Of a stretch of DNA of 45,958 bases, positions 1 through 7,463 are shown one piece after another; position 1 is the stretch's first letter, and each line of letters begins with the position of its first letter. The notes beneath the pieces were generated by a model. It saw only the letters and a list, made by a program, of their open reading frames with translations. It ran no database searches and was not told the origin of the DNA. Source of the DNA: a bacterium (lineage in GTDB: Bacteria > Krumholzibacteriota > Krumholzibacteriia > LZORAL124-64-63); NCBI GenBank assembly GCA_020440705.1, contig JAGRNP010000022.1:1-45958 (forward strand), written 5' to 3'. Position numbers and translations under genes: made by a program.

Positions 1-230
1 AGCATGCCGCCCAGGCCCACCGCCGCCAGCGAGACGCTGTTCACCCGCCCGATGAGCGCCGTGTCCACCGTCCACATGAGGGTCTGCGAGAGCATGGTCA
101 GGATGGTGGGCGTGGCCAGCGCCAGGATCTCGCGGGCGTCGTGCACGACGAAGAGCCGCGTCCAGCGCAGGGGCGCGGGCGCGGGGGGCGGGGTCGGACC
201 GACCCCGGTGTTCGCCGGGACGTGGGACAT
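1..230 (-). CDS. MATE family efflux transporter, N-terminal part
   Basis: Only the first 76 codons are in the window; the gene runs off the left edge. The reading frame starts at an ATG at 230 and gives a short proline-rich tail followed by a first membrane segment with ILALATPTILTMLSQT, then MWTVDTALIGR and a Gly/Leu-rich stretch. This is the typical start of a MATE (NorM/DinF-like) cation-coupled drug or metabolite exporter, where the first helix is followed by a 'D(T)..lGr' turn. A GGGGGAA sequence lies about 9 bases upstream of the start. It is divergent from aroA. The substrate cannot be inferred. The frame lacks any stop and matches the family well, so the family call is fairly sure. 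Confidence 0.75.
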   Translation of the reverse strand, partial: MSHVPANTGVGPTPPPAPAPLRWTRLFVVHDAREILALATPTILTMLSQTLMWTVDTALIGRVNSVSLAAVGLGGM

Positions 231-296
231 GGGCGGAGTTCCCCCGCCGGAGGAGCTCCGGCCGTGGCGCCGGACCCGCCCGCGCGCCGTTCGCGC

Positions 297-325
297 GTGA
301 CCGGGTCCGCCAGGTCGCCTATCAT
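297..325 (+). promoter_or_regulatory. Candidate sigma70 promoter of aroA
   Basis: GTGACC at 297-302 and TATCAT at 320-325 are separated by 17 bases. The -10 is part of a perfect palindrome TATCATGATA (320-329), so the same bases could serve as -10 for the divergent MATE gene. The -35 matches the consensus at only four positions. Transcription would begin about 20 bases before the aroA ATG. Confidence 0.4.
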
Positions 326-351
326 GATAGCCCATTCGTTCCGCGACACAA

Positions 352-1752
352 ATGCGCAGCGGCGGACCGACCCCGGACGGGGCCCGCCGGAAAGAGGCCA
401 TCCTGGACCACGACGCCTGCATCCTCCTGCCCCGCGCCCGCGGCCCCCTGCGCGGCACCGTCGACGTGCCGGGCGACAAGTCGGTCTCGCACCGGGCCGC
501 CCTCTTCGGGCTGCTGGCCAACGGTCCGTGCCGCGCCCGCGGCTGGCTTGCGAGCGCCGACACCCTGGCCAGCCTCGCGGCGGTGCGCACCCTCGGGGCC
601 GCGGTCGTGCACGAGGGCGACACGATCACCGTCACGCCGCCGCCCGCCCGCCCGCAGGGCGATTTCGACATCGACTGCGGAAACAGCGGCACCACGGCCC
701 GGCTGCTGTGCGGGCTTCTGGCCGGCTGGCTGCCGGCCGGCGCCGCGGTCACCCTGCGGGGCGACGCGTCCCTCAGCGGTCGCCCCATGAACCGGGTGGT
801 CGAACCCCTGCGCCGCATGGGGGCCGACATCGCCTTCCTCGGCACCGACGGCCGCCTGCCCCTGCGCGTGACCGGCGCACCCCTGACCGGCGTCCACCAC
901 GACCTGCCGGTGCCGTCGGCCCAGGTGAAGTCGGCCCTGCTCCTGGCCGGGCTCGGTGCCGCGGGGGTCACCTCGCTCAGCGGCGCGGGCACCAGCCGCG
1001 ACCACACCGAGCTCCTGCTGCACACCATGGGCGTTCCGTGCGCGCCCGCCGCGCCGGGTCCCGAACTCGCCGTCACCGGCGGCGCGCGTCCGGGCGCCTT
1101 CGACATCCGCGTGCCGGCCGACCCCTCGACCGCCGCCTTCTTCCACGTGGCCGCCGCCCTGGTGCCCGGCTCGGACGTGCTCACGCCGAACCTGAGCCTC
1201 AACCCGACGCGCATCGGCGCCCTGCAGGTGCTGCGCCGGGCGGGGGCCGTGGTGGCCGTCGAACGCCCGAGCGGCCCGTCCGGCGGCGAGGCCCTCGGCG
1301 ACGTGCGCGTGCGATCCGGCACCCTGCGCCCGTTCACCATCGGCGCGGCCGACATTCCGGCCCTCGTCGACGAGATCCCCGTGCTCGCGGTGCTCGCCAC
1401 GGCGGCGCCCGGCGTCTCGCGCATCACCGGCGCGGCCGAACTGCGGGTCAAGGAGTCGGACCGCCTCGCGCTCATGACCCGCGACCTCGTGCGGCTCGGC
1501 GCCGCTGTCACCGAGCTGCCCGACGGCCTGGAGATCACCGGCCCCTCCGCGCTCAAGGGCGGCGCCGAACGGCCGACCCTGCTCGAGACCGCCGGCGACC
1601 ACCGCATCGCCATGGCCATGGCCGTGGCGGCTCTTGTCGCCGAGGGCGATTCGGAACTTGATGATCGGGACTGCGTCGCGGTATCTTTTCCGGAGTTCTT
1701 CACCGCGTGGGACCGCATCCTCGGCAACGGCACTTCGGACCGTCCGTTCTAA
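352..1752 (+). CDS. aroA: 3-phosphoshikimate 1-carboxyvinyltransferase (EPSP synthase)
   Basis: This enzyme condenses shikimate-3-phosphate with phosphoenolpyruvate, the sixth step of the shikimate pathway to chorismate and aromatic amino acids; it is cytosolic. Conserved blocks are all visible: GDKSVSHRA (41-49, substrate-binding K43 S44), GNSGTTARL (110-118), RPMNR (144-148), SAQVKSALLLAG (189-200), the catalytic D340 E341 pair, KESDR (367-371) and DHRIAMAM (416-423). The SAQVKSALLLAG block looks more like class II (Bacillus/Agrobacterium type) than class I enzymes. The length of 466 residues is slightly long because of about 20 extra residues at the N-terminus. The ATG at 352 has no clear ribosome site, while GGAAAGAGG precedes codon 17-18 (ATC CTG), so the true start may be a downstream non-ATG codon. 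tyrS follows on the same strand after 125 bases. Confidence 0.95.
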   Translation: MRSGGPTPDGARRKEAILDHDACILLPRARGPLRGTVDVPGDKSVSHRAALFGLLANGPCRARGWLASADTLASLAAVRTLGAAVVHEGDTITVTPPPARPQGDFDIDCGNSGTTARLLCGLLAGWLPAGAAVTLRGDASLSGRPMNRVVEPLRRMGADIAFLGTDGRLPLRVTGAPLTGVHHDLPVPSAQVKSALLLAGLGAAGVTSLSGAGTSRDHTELLLHTMGVPCAPAAPGPELAVTGGARPGAFDIRVPADPSTAAFFHVAAALVPGSDVLTPNLSLNPTRIGALQVLRRAGAVVAVERPSGPSGGEALGDVRVRSGTLRPFTIGAADIPALVDEIPVLAVLATAAPGVSRITGAAELRVKESDRLALMTRDLVRLGAAVTELPDGLEITGPSALKGGAERPTLLETAGDHRIAMAMAVAALVAEGDSELDDRDCVAVSFPEFFTAWDRILGNGTSDRPF

Positions 1753-1789
1753 AGTGGGTGGAGCCTCCTCGGAGGTTTCCCGTCAGGAC

Positions 1790-1817
1790 CACTTCAGAGG
1801 GCGGGCGGCCTGAAGTG
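1790..1817 (+). promoter_or_regulatory. Hairpin in the aroA-tyrS gap, possible attenuator
   Basis: CACTTCAG (1790-1797) is perfectly complementary to CTGAAGTG (1810-1817), with a 12-base GC-rich loop. It lies 60 bases ahead of the tyrS start. A smaller CCTCCTCGGAGG palindrome (1764-1775) followed by TTTCCC lies just upstream. No T-box signature (TGGNACCGCG) was found, so a tRNA-sensing leader is not supported. Confidence 0.35.
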
Positions 1818-1877
1818 CCGTCGGCGCTCGGGGCCCCGCGTCGGCGTCCACGACCAGCGATTCCGGATGGAAGTCCC

Positions 1878-3158
1878 ATGAGCCAGACCACCCGCCCCAA
1901 CGACGACTTCGCCACCTTCCTCGCAGAGATGAAGTGGCGCGGCTTCTTCGAGCAGTGCACCGACGAGACCGGCCTCGGCGAGCTCCTCGCCCGCGAGACC
2001 GTCACGGCGTACGTGGGCTTCGACCCGACCGCCGACAGCCTGCACATCGGCAGCCTCGTGCCCATCATGGGCCTGCTGCACTTCCAGCGCTGGGGCGGCC
2101 GGCCCATCGCCATCGTCGGCGGCGGCACGGCCATGGTCGGCGATCCGAGCGGCAAGACCGAGATGCGCCAGCTCATCACCGTCGAGGACATCGCCCGCAA
2201 CCTCGCGGGCATCAAGGCCCAGCTCGCGCGCTTCGTCACCTTCGGCGAGGGCGCCGCGGGCGCCGCGACCGACGGCCTCATGCTCAACAACGCCGACTGG
2301 CTCGCCCCCTGGAAGTACATCGACTTCCTGCGCGACGTCGGCCGCCACTTCAGCGTGAACCAGATGCTGACGCGCGACTCGGTCAAGTCGCGCCTCGAGA
2401 CCGGCCTGAGTTTCATCGAGTTCAACTACATGCTGCTCCAGGCCTACGACTTCATGGTGCTCAACCGCGACCATGGCTGCCGGCTGCAGATGGGCGGCAA
2501 CGACCAGTGGGGGAACATCTGCTCGGGCATCGACCTCTGCCGGCGGGTCAACCGCTCCGAGGTCTTCGGTCTGACCTACCCCCTCATCATGACCGCCACC
2601 GGCGAGAAGATGGGCAAGACCGCCGCCGGCGCCGTGTGGCTCGACGCCGGCCGCACCTCGCCCTACGACTTCTACCAGTACTGGATCAACGTCGACGACC
2701 GCGACGTCTCGCGCTTCCTGCGCCTGTACACCCTGCTGCCCAAGGCCGAGATCGAGGCGCTCGAGCGGCTCGAAGGCGCCGACATCCGCGAGGCCAAGCG
2801 CGCCCTGGCCCACGCCGTCACCGGCCAGGTGCACGGACGGGACGAGGCCGACGCCGCCGCCCAGGCCGCGGCGGCCCTCTTCGCCGGCAGCGACGACCTG
2901 AGCAACGTGCCGAGCAGCGACGTGGCCGCCGCCGACCTGGCGGGCGAGGGCCTGGGCCTGCTCGCGGTGCTGGTCGACGCGGGGCTCATGAAGTCCAACG
3001 GCGAGGCGCGCCGCATGGTGCAGCAGAATGCCGTGCGGGTGAACGGCGCGGTCGTGGCCGACCCGGCGCGGCGACTGGTGCCCGCTGATGTCCAGGACGG
3101 GCGCATCGCCCTGCAGGTGGGCAAGAAGCGGCACCATCACCTTCAGGTGATTCCCTAG
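1878..3158 (+). CDS. tyrS: Tyrosine--tRNA ligase
   Basis: Class I aminoacyl-tRNA synthetase that charges tRNA-Tyr. From the ATG at 1878 the protein has 426 residues, normal for TyrS. The open frame extends further upstream, but that part is proline/arginine-rich and unlike any TyrS N-terminus. Visible motifs: YVGFDPTADSLHIGS, with the HIGH-type signature HIGS at 56-59; the tyrosine-pocket run NYMLLQAYDF (183-192); GGNDQWGNI (206-214); and KMGKT (244-248), the TyrS form of KMSKS. A C-terminal S4 RNA-binding domain spans about 365-415 (LMKSNGEARRMVQQNAVRVNG). A ribosome site GGATGGAAG lies about 5 bases upstream. The gap to aroA holds a hairpin that may regulate it. Confidence 0.96.
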   Translation: MSQTTRPNDDFATFLAEMKWRGFFEQCTDETGLGELLARETVTAYVGFDPTADSLHIGSLVPIMGLLHFQRWGGRPIAIVGGGTAMVGDPSGKTEMRQLITVEDIARNLAGIKAQLARFVTFGEGAAGAATDGLMLNNADWLAPWKYIDFLRDVGRHFSVNQMLTRDSVKSRLETGLSFIEFNYMLLQAYDFMVLNRDHGCRLQMGGNDQWGNICSGIDLCRRVNRSEVFGLTYPLIMTATGEKMGKTAAGAVWLDAGRTSPYDFYQYWINVDDRDVSRFLRLYTLLPKAEIEALERLEGADIREAKRALAHAVTGQVHGRDEADAAAQAAAALFAGSDDLSNVPSSDVAAADLAGEGLGLLAVLVDAGLMKSNGEARRMVQQNAVRVNGAVVADPARRLVPADVQDGRIALQVGKKRHHHLQVIP

Positions 3159-3570
3159 CCCCAATTTGAAGGTTTCCCCATCTCCAGCGGCGCGGGCCCG
3201 ACCCGATAACTTCAGTGTTCGATCGGAGAACTGAACGTTGTCGCGATCGGATGCCCATGACGGTTTCGGGGTTTCCTGGTTTCCCGAGACCTGGCGGACC
3301 ACGAACGGCGGACTCGCCTTCAGTCCTTTGGGGATCCCCCGGGTGTTGCCTTCCCCAACCCCCGGACGGATTCTGATGTCCTGGTCAGCATCAGTCGGCC
3401 CCAATTCCTCCGGACTGTTCCCGTCGCTTCGTGGTCCGCGCTTTTTTCCCCCCCTGCCCGCGAACGCACCTATATTGGGCCGGAAGCTCCGGGAACCGGG
3501 GCCGTCGGGCGACGTTCCATGCGCCACGACATCCCGGGTCCACCTCGCACCGTTCCGAAAGGGAAACCCC
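3159..3570. other. 412-base gap with no gene
   Basis: No coding frame with family-like character was found, although an open frame runs through it into the next gene. It contains an imperfect inverted repeat: TTCAGTGTTC (3211-3220) against GAGAACTGAA (3226-3235), a 10-pair stem with one mismatch and one G-T. A TATATT at 3471-3476 could be a -10 for the next gene, but no -35 lies 16-18 bases upstream. No U-rich terminator is seen after tyrS. Confidence 0.5.
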
Positions 3571-4791
3571 ATGCCTCGCTGGAAGCGCTCCGGGCCCCCG
3601 GCCCTGCTCGTCCTGACCACCCTCCTGCTGGCGGGCTCCGTCCGGGCCGCCAATGCCGACTACGCGAAGGCGGCGGCCGACGCCCGGCAGAAGATGGAGG
3701 CCCTGCAGAGCTACGACCTGAGCGGCATGCTCTCCCTGGCCAACAAGGCCAAGGGCGGGCCGGACGGGCCCACCGCGACGGCGCGCATCGCGACGGCCGC
3801 CCGCTGGCCCGACCGGCTGCTCAGCATCCAGGAGGGCGACATGATGAACGTCAACCTGGGCACCGGCGCCGCATCGAGCTGGTTCTTCCTGAGCCAGATG
3901 AATGCCGTCTACGTGGGCGAACCGCTGCAGCTGGCGCGGAACCTGGAGGGCGCCGGCGAGCGCGGCCTCAGCCAGGAGATGATCTTCAACTTCTACGCCG
4001 GACTCGGCCCGTTCCTGCTCGGCGACGACCTCGACGTCACGGACGAGACCGGCCACGAGGACGTCAAGGTGGGCGACCGCACCGTGCCCTGCCTGGTTTT
4101 CGCCACCACGGGCGCCGACGGCGTCGCCGAGGACAACCAGCCCGTCGAGGGGCCGCGCCGCCTGTGGTACGACCCGGAGTCGGGCCTCGTGGTCCGCACC
4201 GAGGTCGTCATGCACTACCGCCGCAGCGGCACCGATCTCGAGCAGCACGTCGTCTTCGCCCTGGACGGCCTTGCCGTCAACGGCCCGGTCGACGAGGCGC
4301 GTTTCGCCTACGATCCGCCGGCCGGCCTGCGCAGCGTCGACAACCTCGACCGCCTGGCCAATCCCGACGCCATGACCGGCCAGGACGCTCCCGACATCAC
4401 CTTCACGCCGCTCAAGGGCGATCCGTTCAACCTGGCGTCGCTCCGCGGCCAGCCGGTGTTCATCGACTTCTGGGCGACCTGGTGCCCGCCGTGCCGCCAG
4501 GAGATGCCCCACATCGAGACCCTGTGGCACGAGTTCGGCGCCACGGGGCGCATGCACTTCGTGGCCGCCAGCAGCGAGGACCGCGACACCATCACCAAGT
4601 TCCTCGGCAAGAATCCCTACAGCTTCCCGGTGGTGCAGGTGAACGGCGAGGAATCGCTGCGGCTGTTCAAGACCCGCTCCATCCCCGCCGGCTTCGTCAT
4701 CGACGCCGAGGGGGTCATCAAGGCCCACTTCGTGGGGGCCCAGTCCGAGCAGCAGCTGCGGGCGGCGTTCGCCCGGGCGGGCGTCGAGTAG
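3571..4791 (+). CDS. Secreted thioredoxin-fold (TlpA-like) protein with N-terminal lipoprotein-carrier-like domain
   Basis: A 406-residue exported protein. Residues 1-27 form a signal peptide (MPRWKRSGPP, then a Leu-rich core ending SVRAANA). Residues about 30-260 resemble the DUF2092/LolA-like beta-rich domain seen in front of redox domains. Residues about 275-405 are a TlpA/AhpC-TSA thioredoxin fold with FIDFWATWCPPCRQEMP; the CxxC is C305-P-P-C308, and the cis-proline loop is RSIPAGFVID. It probably reduces or isomerises disulfides, or supports cytochrome assembly, in the periplasm. The start at 3571 is chosen because GAAAGGGAAA lies just upstream and the signal peptide begins there; longer in-frame starts back to 3238 add a low-quality extension. 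It is followed by a strong bidirectional terminator. Confidence 0.85.
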   Translation: MPRWKRSGPPALLVLTTLLLAGSVRAANADYAKAAADARQKMEALQSYDLSGMLSLANKAKGGPDGPTATARIATAARWPDRLLSIQEGDMMNVNLGTGAASSWFFLSQMNAVYVGEPLQLARNLEGAGERGLSQEMIFNFYAGLGPFLLGDDLDVTDETGHEDVKVGDRTVPCLVFATTGADGVAEDNQPVEGPRRLWYDPESGLVVRTEVVMHYRRSGTDLEQHVVFALDGLAVNGPVDEARFAYDPPAGLRSVDNLDRLANPDAMTGQDAPDITFTPLKGDPFNLASLRGQPVFIDFWATWCPPCRQEMPHIETLWHEFGATGRMHFVAASSEDRDTITKFLGKNPYSFPVVQVNGEESLRLFKTRSIPAGFVIDAEGVIKAHFVGAQSEQQLRAAFARAGVE

Positions 4792-4814
4792 TCCGGCTCC
4801 GGCCTGACCAACGC

Positions 4815-4857
4815 AAAGGGAGCGGGGACCGACCAGCGATCGGTCCCCGCTCCCTTT
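4815..4857. terminator. Bidirectional intrinsic terminator
   Basis: An 18-pair perfect stem: AAAGGGAGCGGGGACCGA (4815-4832), a 7-base loop, then its exact complement ending in CCCTTT (4840-4857). It sits between the convergent thioredoxin-like gene and the ompA-like gene, with A and T runs on the two sides, so it can end transcription in both directions. Confidence 0.88.
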
Positions 4858-4882
4858 CTGCCGTCGGGCGTCCGGCCGCCTG

Positions 4883-6397
4883 CTACTGCCGGATCACCTC
4901 GACCCGGCGGTTGCGCGCCCGTCCCTCGGCCGTGCCGTTGTCGGCGAGGGGGAAGTCCTGGCCGTAGCCCACCGCGATGAGCCGGTCGCCGGCGATGCCC
5001 ATGGCCATGAGCGAACGCCGCACCGACTCGGCCCGACGCGACGAGAGGGCCCGGTTCGCCTCGGCGTTGCCGGTCGCGTCGGTGTGGCCGGCGATCTCGA
5101 GCTTCAGGCCGGGGTCGGCGCGCAGCGTGGCCGCCAACTCGGCCAGCACCGCGATCGAGGCGGGCGTGAGCTCGGCGCTGCCGGACACGAAGTTGACCCC
5201 TTCGAGCACCTGGCCGCGGGTGGCGGCGGGCACCAGGGCGGCGGCGCCTTCCACCAGGGGCACCTCGACGACGCACCCGTCGGCGTCGACCTTGGAGTCG
5301 GGCGGCGTGTTGGGGCAGCGGTCGCGCTCGTCCGGCACACCGTCCTGGTCGTTGTCGGGGTCGGGGCAGCCGTCGCGATCGTCCCAGCCGTCGATGTCCT
5401 CGGGTTCGTCGGGGCACTGGTCGCGCCCGTCGACGATGCCGTCGCCGTCGTTGTCGGGGTCGGGGCAGCCGTCCTCGTCGCGGAAGCCGTCGAAGTCCTC
5501 GGCCCGCGTGGGGCAGGCGTCGTCGGCGTCGGGGATGCCGTCGCCGTCGTTGTCCGGATCAGGGCAGCCGTCCAGGTCGTTGTAGCCGTCCATGTCCTCC
5601 GGCTCGTCCGGGCAGGCGTCGCGGTCGTTGGGGATGCCGTCGCCGTCGGAGTCGCCGGCGCCGAACCACCACGTCAGGCCGACGTAGAGATCGGCCCGCG
5701 CGGTGTTGGCGTCGACGTCCTCGGCGCCCCAGTAGGCACTGAGGCCGATGTTGTCGATCCCGTTCCCGTTGAGGATCTCGTAGCGCCCGCCGAGGTTGAG
5801 GACCAGGGCGTCCGTCAGGGCGACATCGAGGCCGAGCTCGAACAGGAGGGTCAGGTCGGTGCCCTTCAGTTCGGCGCTCTGGCCGTCCGTGTCCCAGCCC
5901 GTGATGGGATCGCCGCCCGGGAGCCAGCCCGGGTCCTCGCCGGTGTGATCGGTGACCTTCCACGACGTCAGTCCGAGGCCGACGCCCGCCACCGGGCAGA
6001 ATCGCGAGCGGGGGGCGAAGAGGTGCCGGACGGTGAGCGACGGCTGCGTCAGGCTCGTGTAGAGCGGGGCGGAGCTGGTGCCGCTCCAGCCGACCTCCTG
6101 GCCGGGCTCGTCGGCGCCCGGGCGCACGTGGCCGGCGCGCAGGGCCAGGGCGAGGGTCCACTCGGACGACAGGCCCCGGCTGAGCTCGATGCCGCCGAAC
6201 TGCTCGACGGTGCTGTAGTCCCATTCGCCCTCGACGAGCTTGTGCACGCCGCCGGCGACGCCGAAGGCCCAGGCGCCGTCGCGATCCCGGTCGTTGGCCC
6301 GGGCCGATCCTGCCGTCGCGAACGACGTGGCCAGGAACGCGGCCAACAGCAGCGCCGTGGTGCGGAGTGTCGGGAAAGTGCTGGTCGCGCGCGGCAT
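4883..6397 (-). CDS. OmpA-family outer-membrane protein with thrombospondin type 3 repeats
   Basis: A 504-residue protein. Signal peptide about 1-34 (MPRATSTFPT, hydrophobic core, SARA). An eight-stranded-type beta-barrel region lies at about 40-240. A calcium-binding TSP3 linker at about 245-375 repeats D-x-D-x-D-G units ending in CPD. The C-terminal OmpA/peptidoglycan-binding domain, about 395-504, includes AGHTDATGN, NRALSSRRAESV and a terminal RNRRVEVIRQ. It likely links outer membrane and cell wall. The start at 6397 is preceded by GGATGGAGGATCT, a strong ribosome site; the longer upstream frame is rejected because it crosses the promoter. It is a common architecture in Bacteroidetes-like and deltaproteobacteria-like lineages. 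Confidence 0.93.
   Translation of the reverse strand: MPRATSTFPTLRTTALLLAAFLATSFATAGSARANDRDRDGAWAFGVAGGVHKLVEGEWDYSTVEQFGGIELSRGLSSEWTLALALRAGHVRPGADEPGQEVGWSGTSSAPLYTSLTQPSLTVRHLFAPRSRFCPVAGVGLGLTSWKVTDHTGEDPGWLPGGDPITGWDTDGQSAELKGTDLTLLFELGLDVALTDALVLNLGGRYEILNGNGIDNIGLSAYWGAEDVDANTARADLYVGLTWWFGAGDSDGDGIPNDRDACPDEPEDMDGYNDLDGCPDPDNDGDGIPDADDACPTRAEDFDGFRDEDGCPDPDNDGDGIVDGRDQCPDEPEDIDGWDDRDGCPDPDNDQDGVPDERDRCPNTPPDSKVDADGCVVEVPLVEGAAALVPAATRGQVLEGVNFVSGSAELTPASIAVLAELAATLRADPGLKLEIAGHTDATGNAEANRALSSRRAESVRRSLMAMGIAGDRLIAVGYGQDFPLADNGTAEGRARNRRVEVIRQ
5270..5660 (-). repeat. Coding tandem repeats: thrombospondin type 3 linker
   Basis: A short unit reading PDPDNDGDGIPD or close variants recurs about four times, alternating with DACPDEPED-type units. 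At the DNA level this gives recurring TCGCCGTCGTTGTCGGGGTC blocks (for example near 5445 and 5545). Aspartate ladders of this kind bind calcium and stiffen the linker between barrel and peptidoglycan-binding domain. Confidence 0.85.
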
Positions 6398-6446
6398 AGA
6401 TCCTCCATCCGATCCGGGGCCTTCCGGCAGGGTTCGACAACGCGGA

Positions 6447-6475
6447 ATCGTAGGGGCTGTCGGGAATTCTGGCAA
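6447..6475 (-). promoter_or_regulatory. Sigma70-type promoter of the OmpA-like gene
   Basis: Read on the minus strand: TTGCCA (6475-6470), 17 bases, TACGAT (6452-6447). It lies about 50 bases before the start codon, a good distance. The same -10 hexamer TACGAT recurs at 20946 in front of another secreted protein. Confidence 0.6.
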
Positions 6476-6481
6476 GAACGG

Positions 6482-6511
6482 TTGCCTCGACGACCCGGTC
6501 CGTGCTAAATC
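6482..6511 (+). promoter_or_regulatory. Candidate promoter of the DinB-like gene
   Basis: TTGCCT (6482-6487), 18 bases, TAAATC (6506-6511). The CGTGCTAAA context closely resembles the stronger promoter at 21015-21044 (CGTGCTAAAAT). It lies 58 bases before the TTG start at 6570. Confidence 0.35.
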
Positions 6512-6569
6512 AGGGGAACACATCGGTGGTCTGCTCCCGATCGTTCTCGCCAGAAAGTGATCCGGCAGA

Positions 6570-7055
6570 TTGACGCAACGGAATACGCTCATCGAGGCCC
6601 TCAAGGAAGAGGATCGACTCCTGCGAGCGCACCTCGCGCACCTTCCCCGCTCCGACCGTGAACGCCCGGCTCCCGACGGCGGCCTCAGCCTGAAGGACAT
6701 TCTCGGGCACATTGCATTCTGGGACGAATTCACCGTCCGCTTCTTCGAGTGCAAGCTCGACGCCACTTCCATGGCCCTGCCGCCCCCGGTGCGTTTCGAA
6801 GAGCGCAGCCGGGAGGCGCTCAGGCGATTGCGCCCGCTGCCGTTCGGCGAGGTGCTGGCCCGCTACCTCGAAGCGACGGAGGCCCTGCTGGCCTTCCTCG
6901 CCGGTTCCTGGGACCAGCTCAGCGAACGGGAGAAGCACGACTTCTGGGTGCCGCTGAAGCACCGGCGGGTGCACCGTCTGCGCTTCGAACGGGGCTGGGG
7001 GCAGGGGAGCGCGGCCGGCGCCGACGCGCTGACCCAGCTGGCCGAAGGGGCGTAG
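6570..7055 (+). CDS. DinB/DfsB-like four-helix protein
   Basis: A 161-residue cytosolic protein, mostly alpha-helical. Residues about 38-60 contain LSLKDILGHIAFWDEF, the 'H..WD/E' signature of the DinB superfamily and its ClbS/DfsB (DUF1706) branch. A second block of that type, FLAGSWDQLS, follows near 110-120. Members include metal-dependent thiol transferases and detoxifying hydrolases. The usual third histidine is not obvious, so enzymatic activity is uncertain. The start is a TTG at 6570 with a weak ribosome site (AGAAAGTGA); no in-frame ATG gives a better family fit. It is divergent from the OmpA-like gene and convergent with the small peptide gene. Confidence 0.6.
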   Translation: MTQRNTLIEALKEEDRLLRAHLAHLPRSDRERPAPDGGLSLKDILGHIAFWDEFTVRFFECKLDATSMALPPPVRFEERSREALRRLRPLPFGEVLARYLEATEALLAFLAGSWDQLSEREKHDFWVPLKHRRVHRLRFERGWGQGSAAGADALTQLAEGA

Positions 7056-7134
7056 GGGACATCGGCGCCCGCCCCGGAAGGCGCCCGCAACCGACGCACC
7101 CGAAGCCGCCGAAGAAGGAAGAAGCCAAAAAGAA

Positions 7135-7156
7135 GAAGCCACCGCGAGGTGGCTTC
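7135..7156 (-). terminator. Terminator of the small peptide gene (bidirectional)
   Basis: GAAGCCACC (7135-7143), a GCGA loop, GGTGGCTTC (7148-7156). On the minus strand the stem is followed directly by TTCTTTTTGGC, a U-rich tail, so it ends the 54-codon gene that stops at 7186. On the plus strand it is followed by CTCTTT and can also end the DinB-like gene. Confidence 0.78.
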
Positions 7157-7185
7157 CTCTTTGCCGCCAGCAGGAGCAGGGGAAC

Positions 7186-7350
7186 CTACTCCATGTGGAT
7201 GTCGAGCTTCCGGATCACGTCCATGGGCAGGGGACCTTCGTTGCCCCGACGGGGCCCACCCTGCTCCGAGTAGTCGCCGAAGACGCCGAGCTGGACCCGG
7301 CGGCTCACGAGTTCCGGTCGCCGGTACTCTTTCCGATTCTGCTGCTTCAT
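7186..7350 (-). CDS. Small peptide, 54 residues, precursor-peptide-like
   Basis: Read on the minus strand from ATG at 7350 to TAG at 7186. The peptide starts MKQQNRKEYRRPELVSRR, continues VQLGVFGDYSEQGG, and ends PLPMDVIRKLDIHME. It is charged and hydrophilic, with no cysteine and no membrane segment. Residues 9-27 follow YxxPxLxxxxVxLGVFGxY, reminiscent of the tyrosine-proline leader motif bound by RRE domains in RiPP precursors such as lasso peptides. The lasso glycine and threonine positions are not kept. The gene has AGAAGAGG 7 bases upstream, a near-consensus promoter (7464-7492) and a terminator (7135-7156), so it is very likely real. It lies 138 bases downstream of an ABC exporter on the same strand. 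No RiPP maturase is in the window, so function is unknown. Confidence 0.72.
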   Translation of the reverse strand: MKQQNRKEYRRPELVSRRVQLGVFGDYSEQGGPRRGNEGPLPMDVIRKLDIHME

Positions 7351-7369
7351 GTCGAGACCTCTTCTCCCC

Positions 7370-7427
7370 CCGCCTCGCGGCGGTATCCCCGGTCTACGCC
7401 AGGCCCTGCGGTCCGGATCGAATCCGG
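7370..7427 (-). other. Two hairpins in the 5' leader of the small peptide gene
   Basis: CCGGAT/ATCCGG around a 3-base loop (7413-7427) and CCGCC/GGCGG around a 4-base loop (7370-7383; GCGA on the transcript). Both lie in the roughly 105-base leader between the predicted transcription start and the ribosome site. The second ends just ahead of the ribosome site, so it could tune translation. Confidence 0.4.
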
Positions 7428-7463
7428 CCGTCTGCCTCGCGAATGATTTCCTTCAATTCCGGT

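Noticed and set aside
141-1661. Long plus-strand open frame of 506 codons overlapping aroA
   Set aside because: Arginine/proline-rich with no family resemblance; it is a shadow frame of aroA in GC-rich DNA.
1754-1877. T-box riboswitch before tyrS
   Set aside because: The gap is too short and lacks the TGGNACCGCG box; only simple hairpins are present.
5270-5660. CRISPR-like or non-coding direct repeats
   Set aside because: The repeats are in frame and encode thrombospondin type 3 aspartate ladders; there are no unique spacers of constant length.
7186-7350. Lasso peptide precursor assignment for the 54-residue peptide
   Set aside because: The Tyr-x2-Pro-x-Leu block fits, and Glu29 could be position 8 from Gly22, but the conserved leader glycine and the threonine at -2 are missing and no B or C enzyme is nearby. 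Kept only as a precursor-like peptide.
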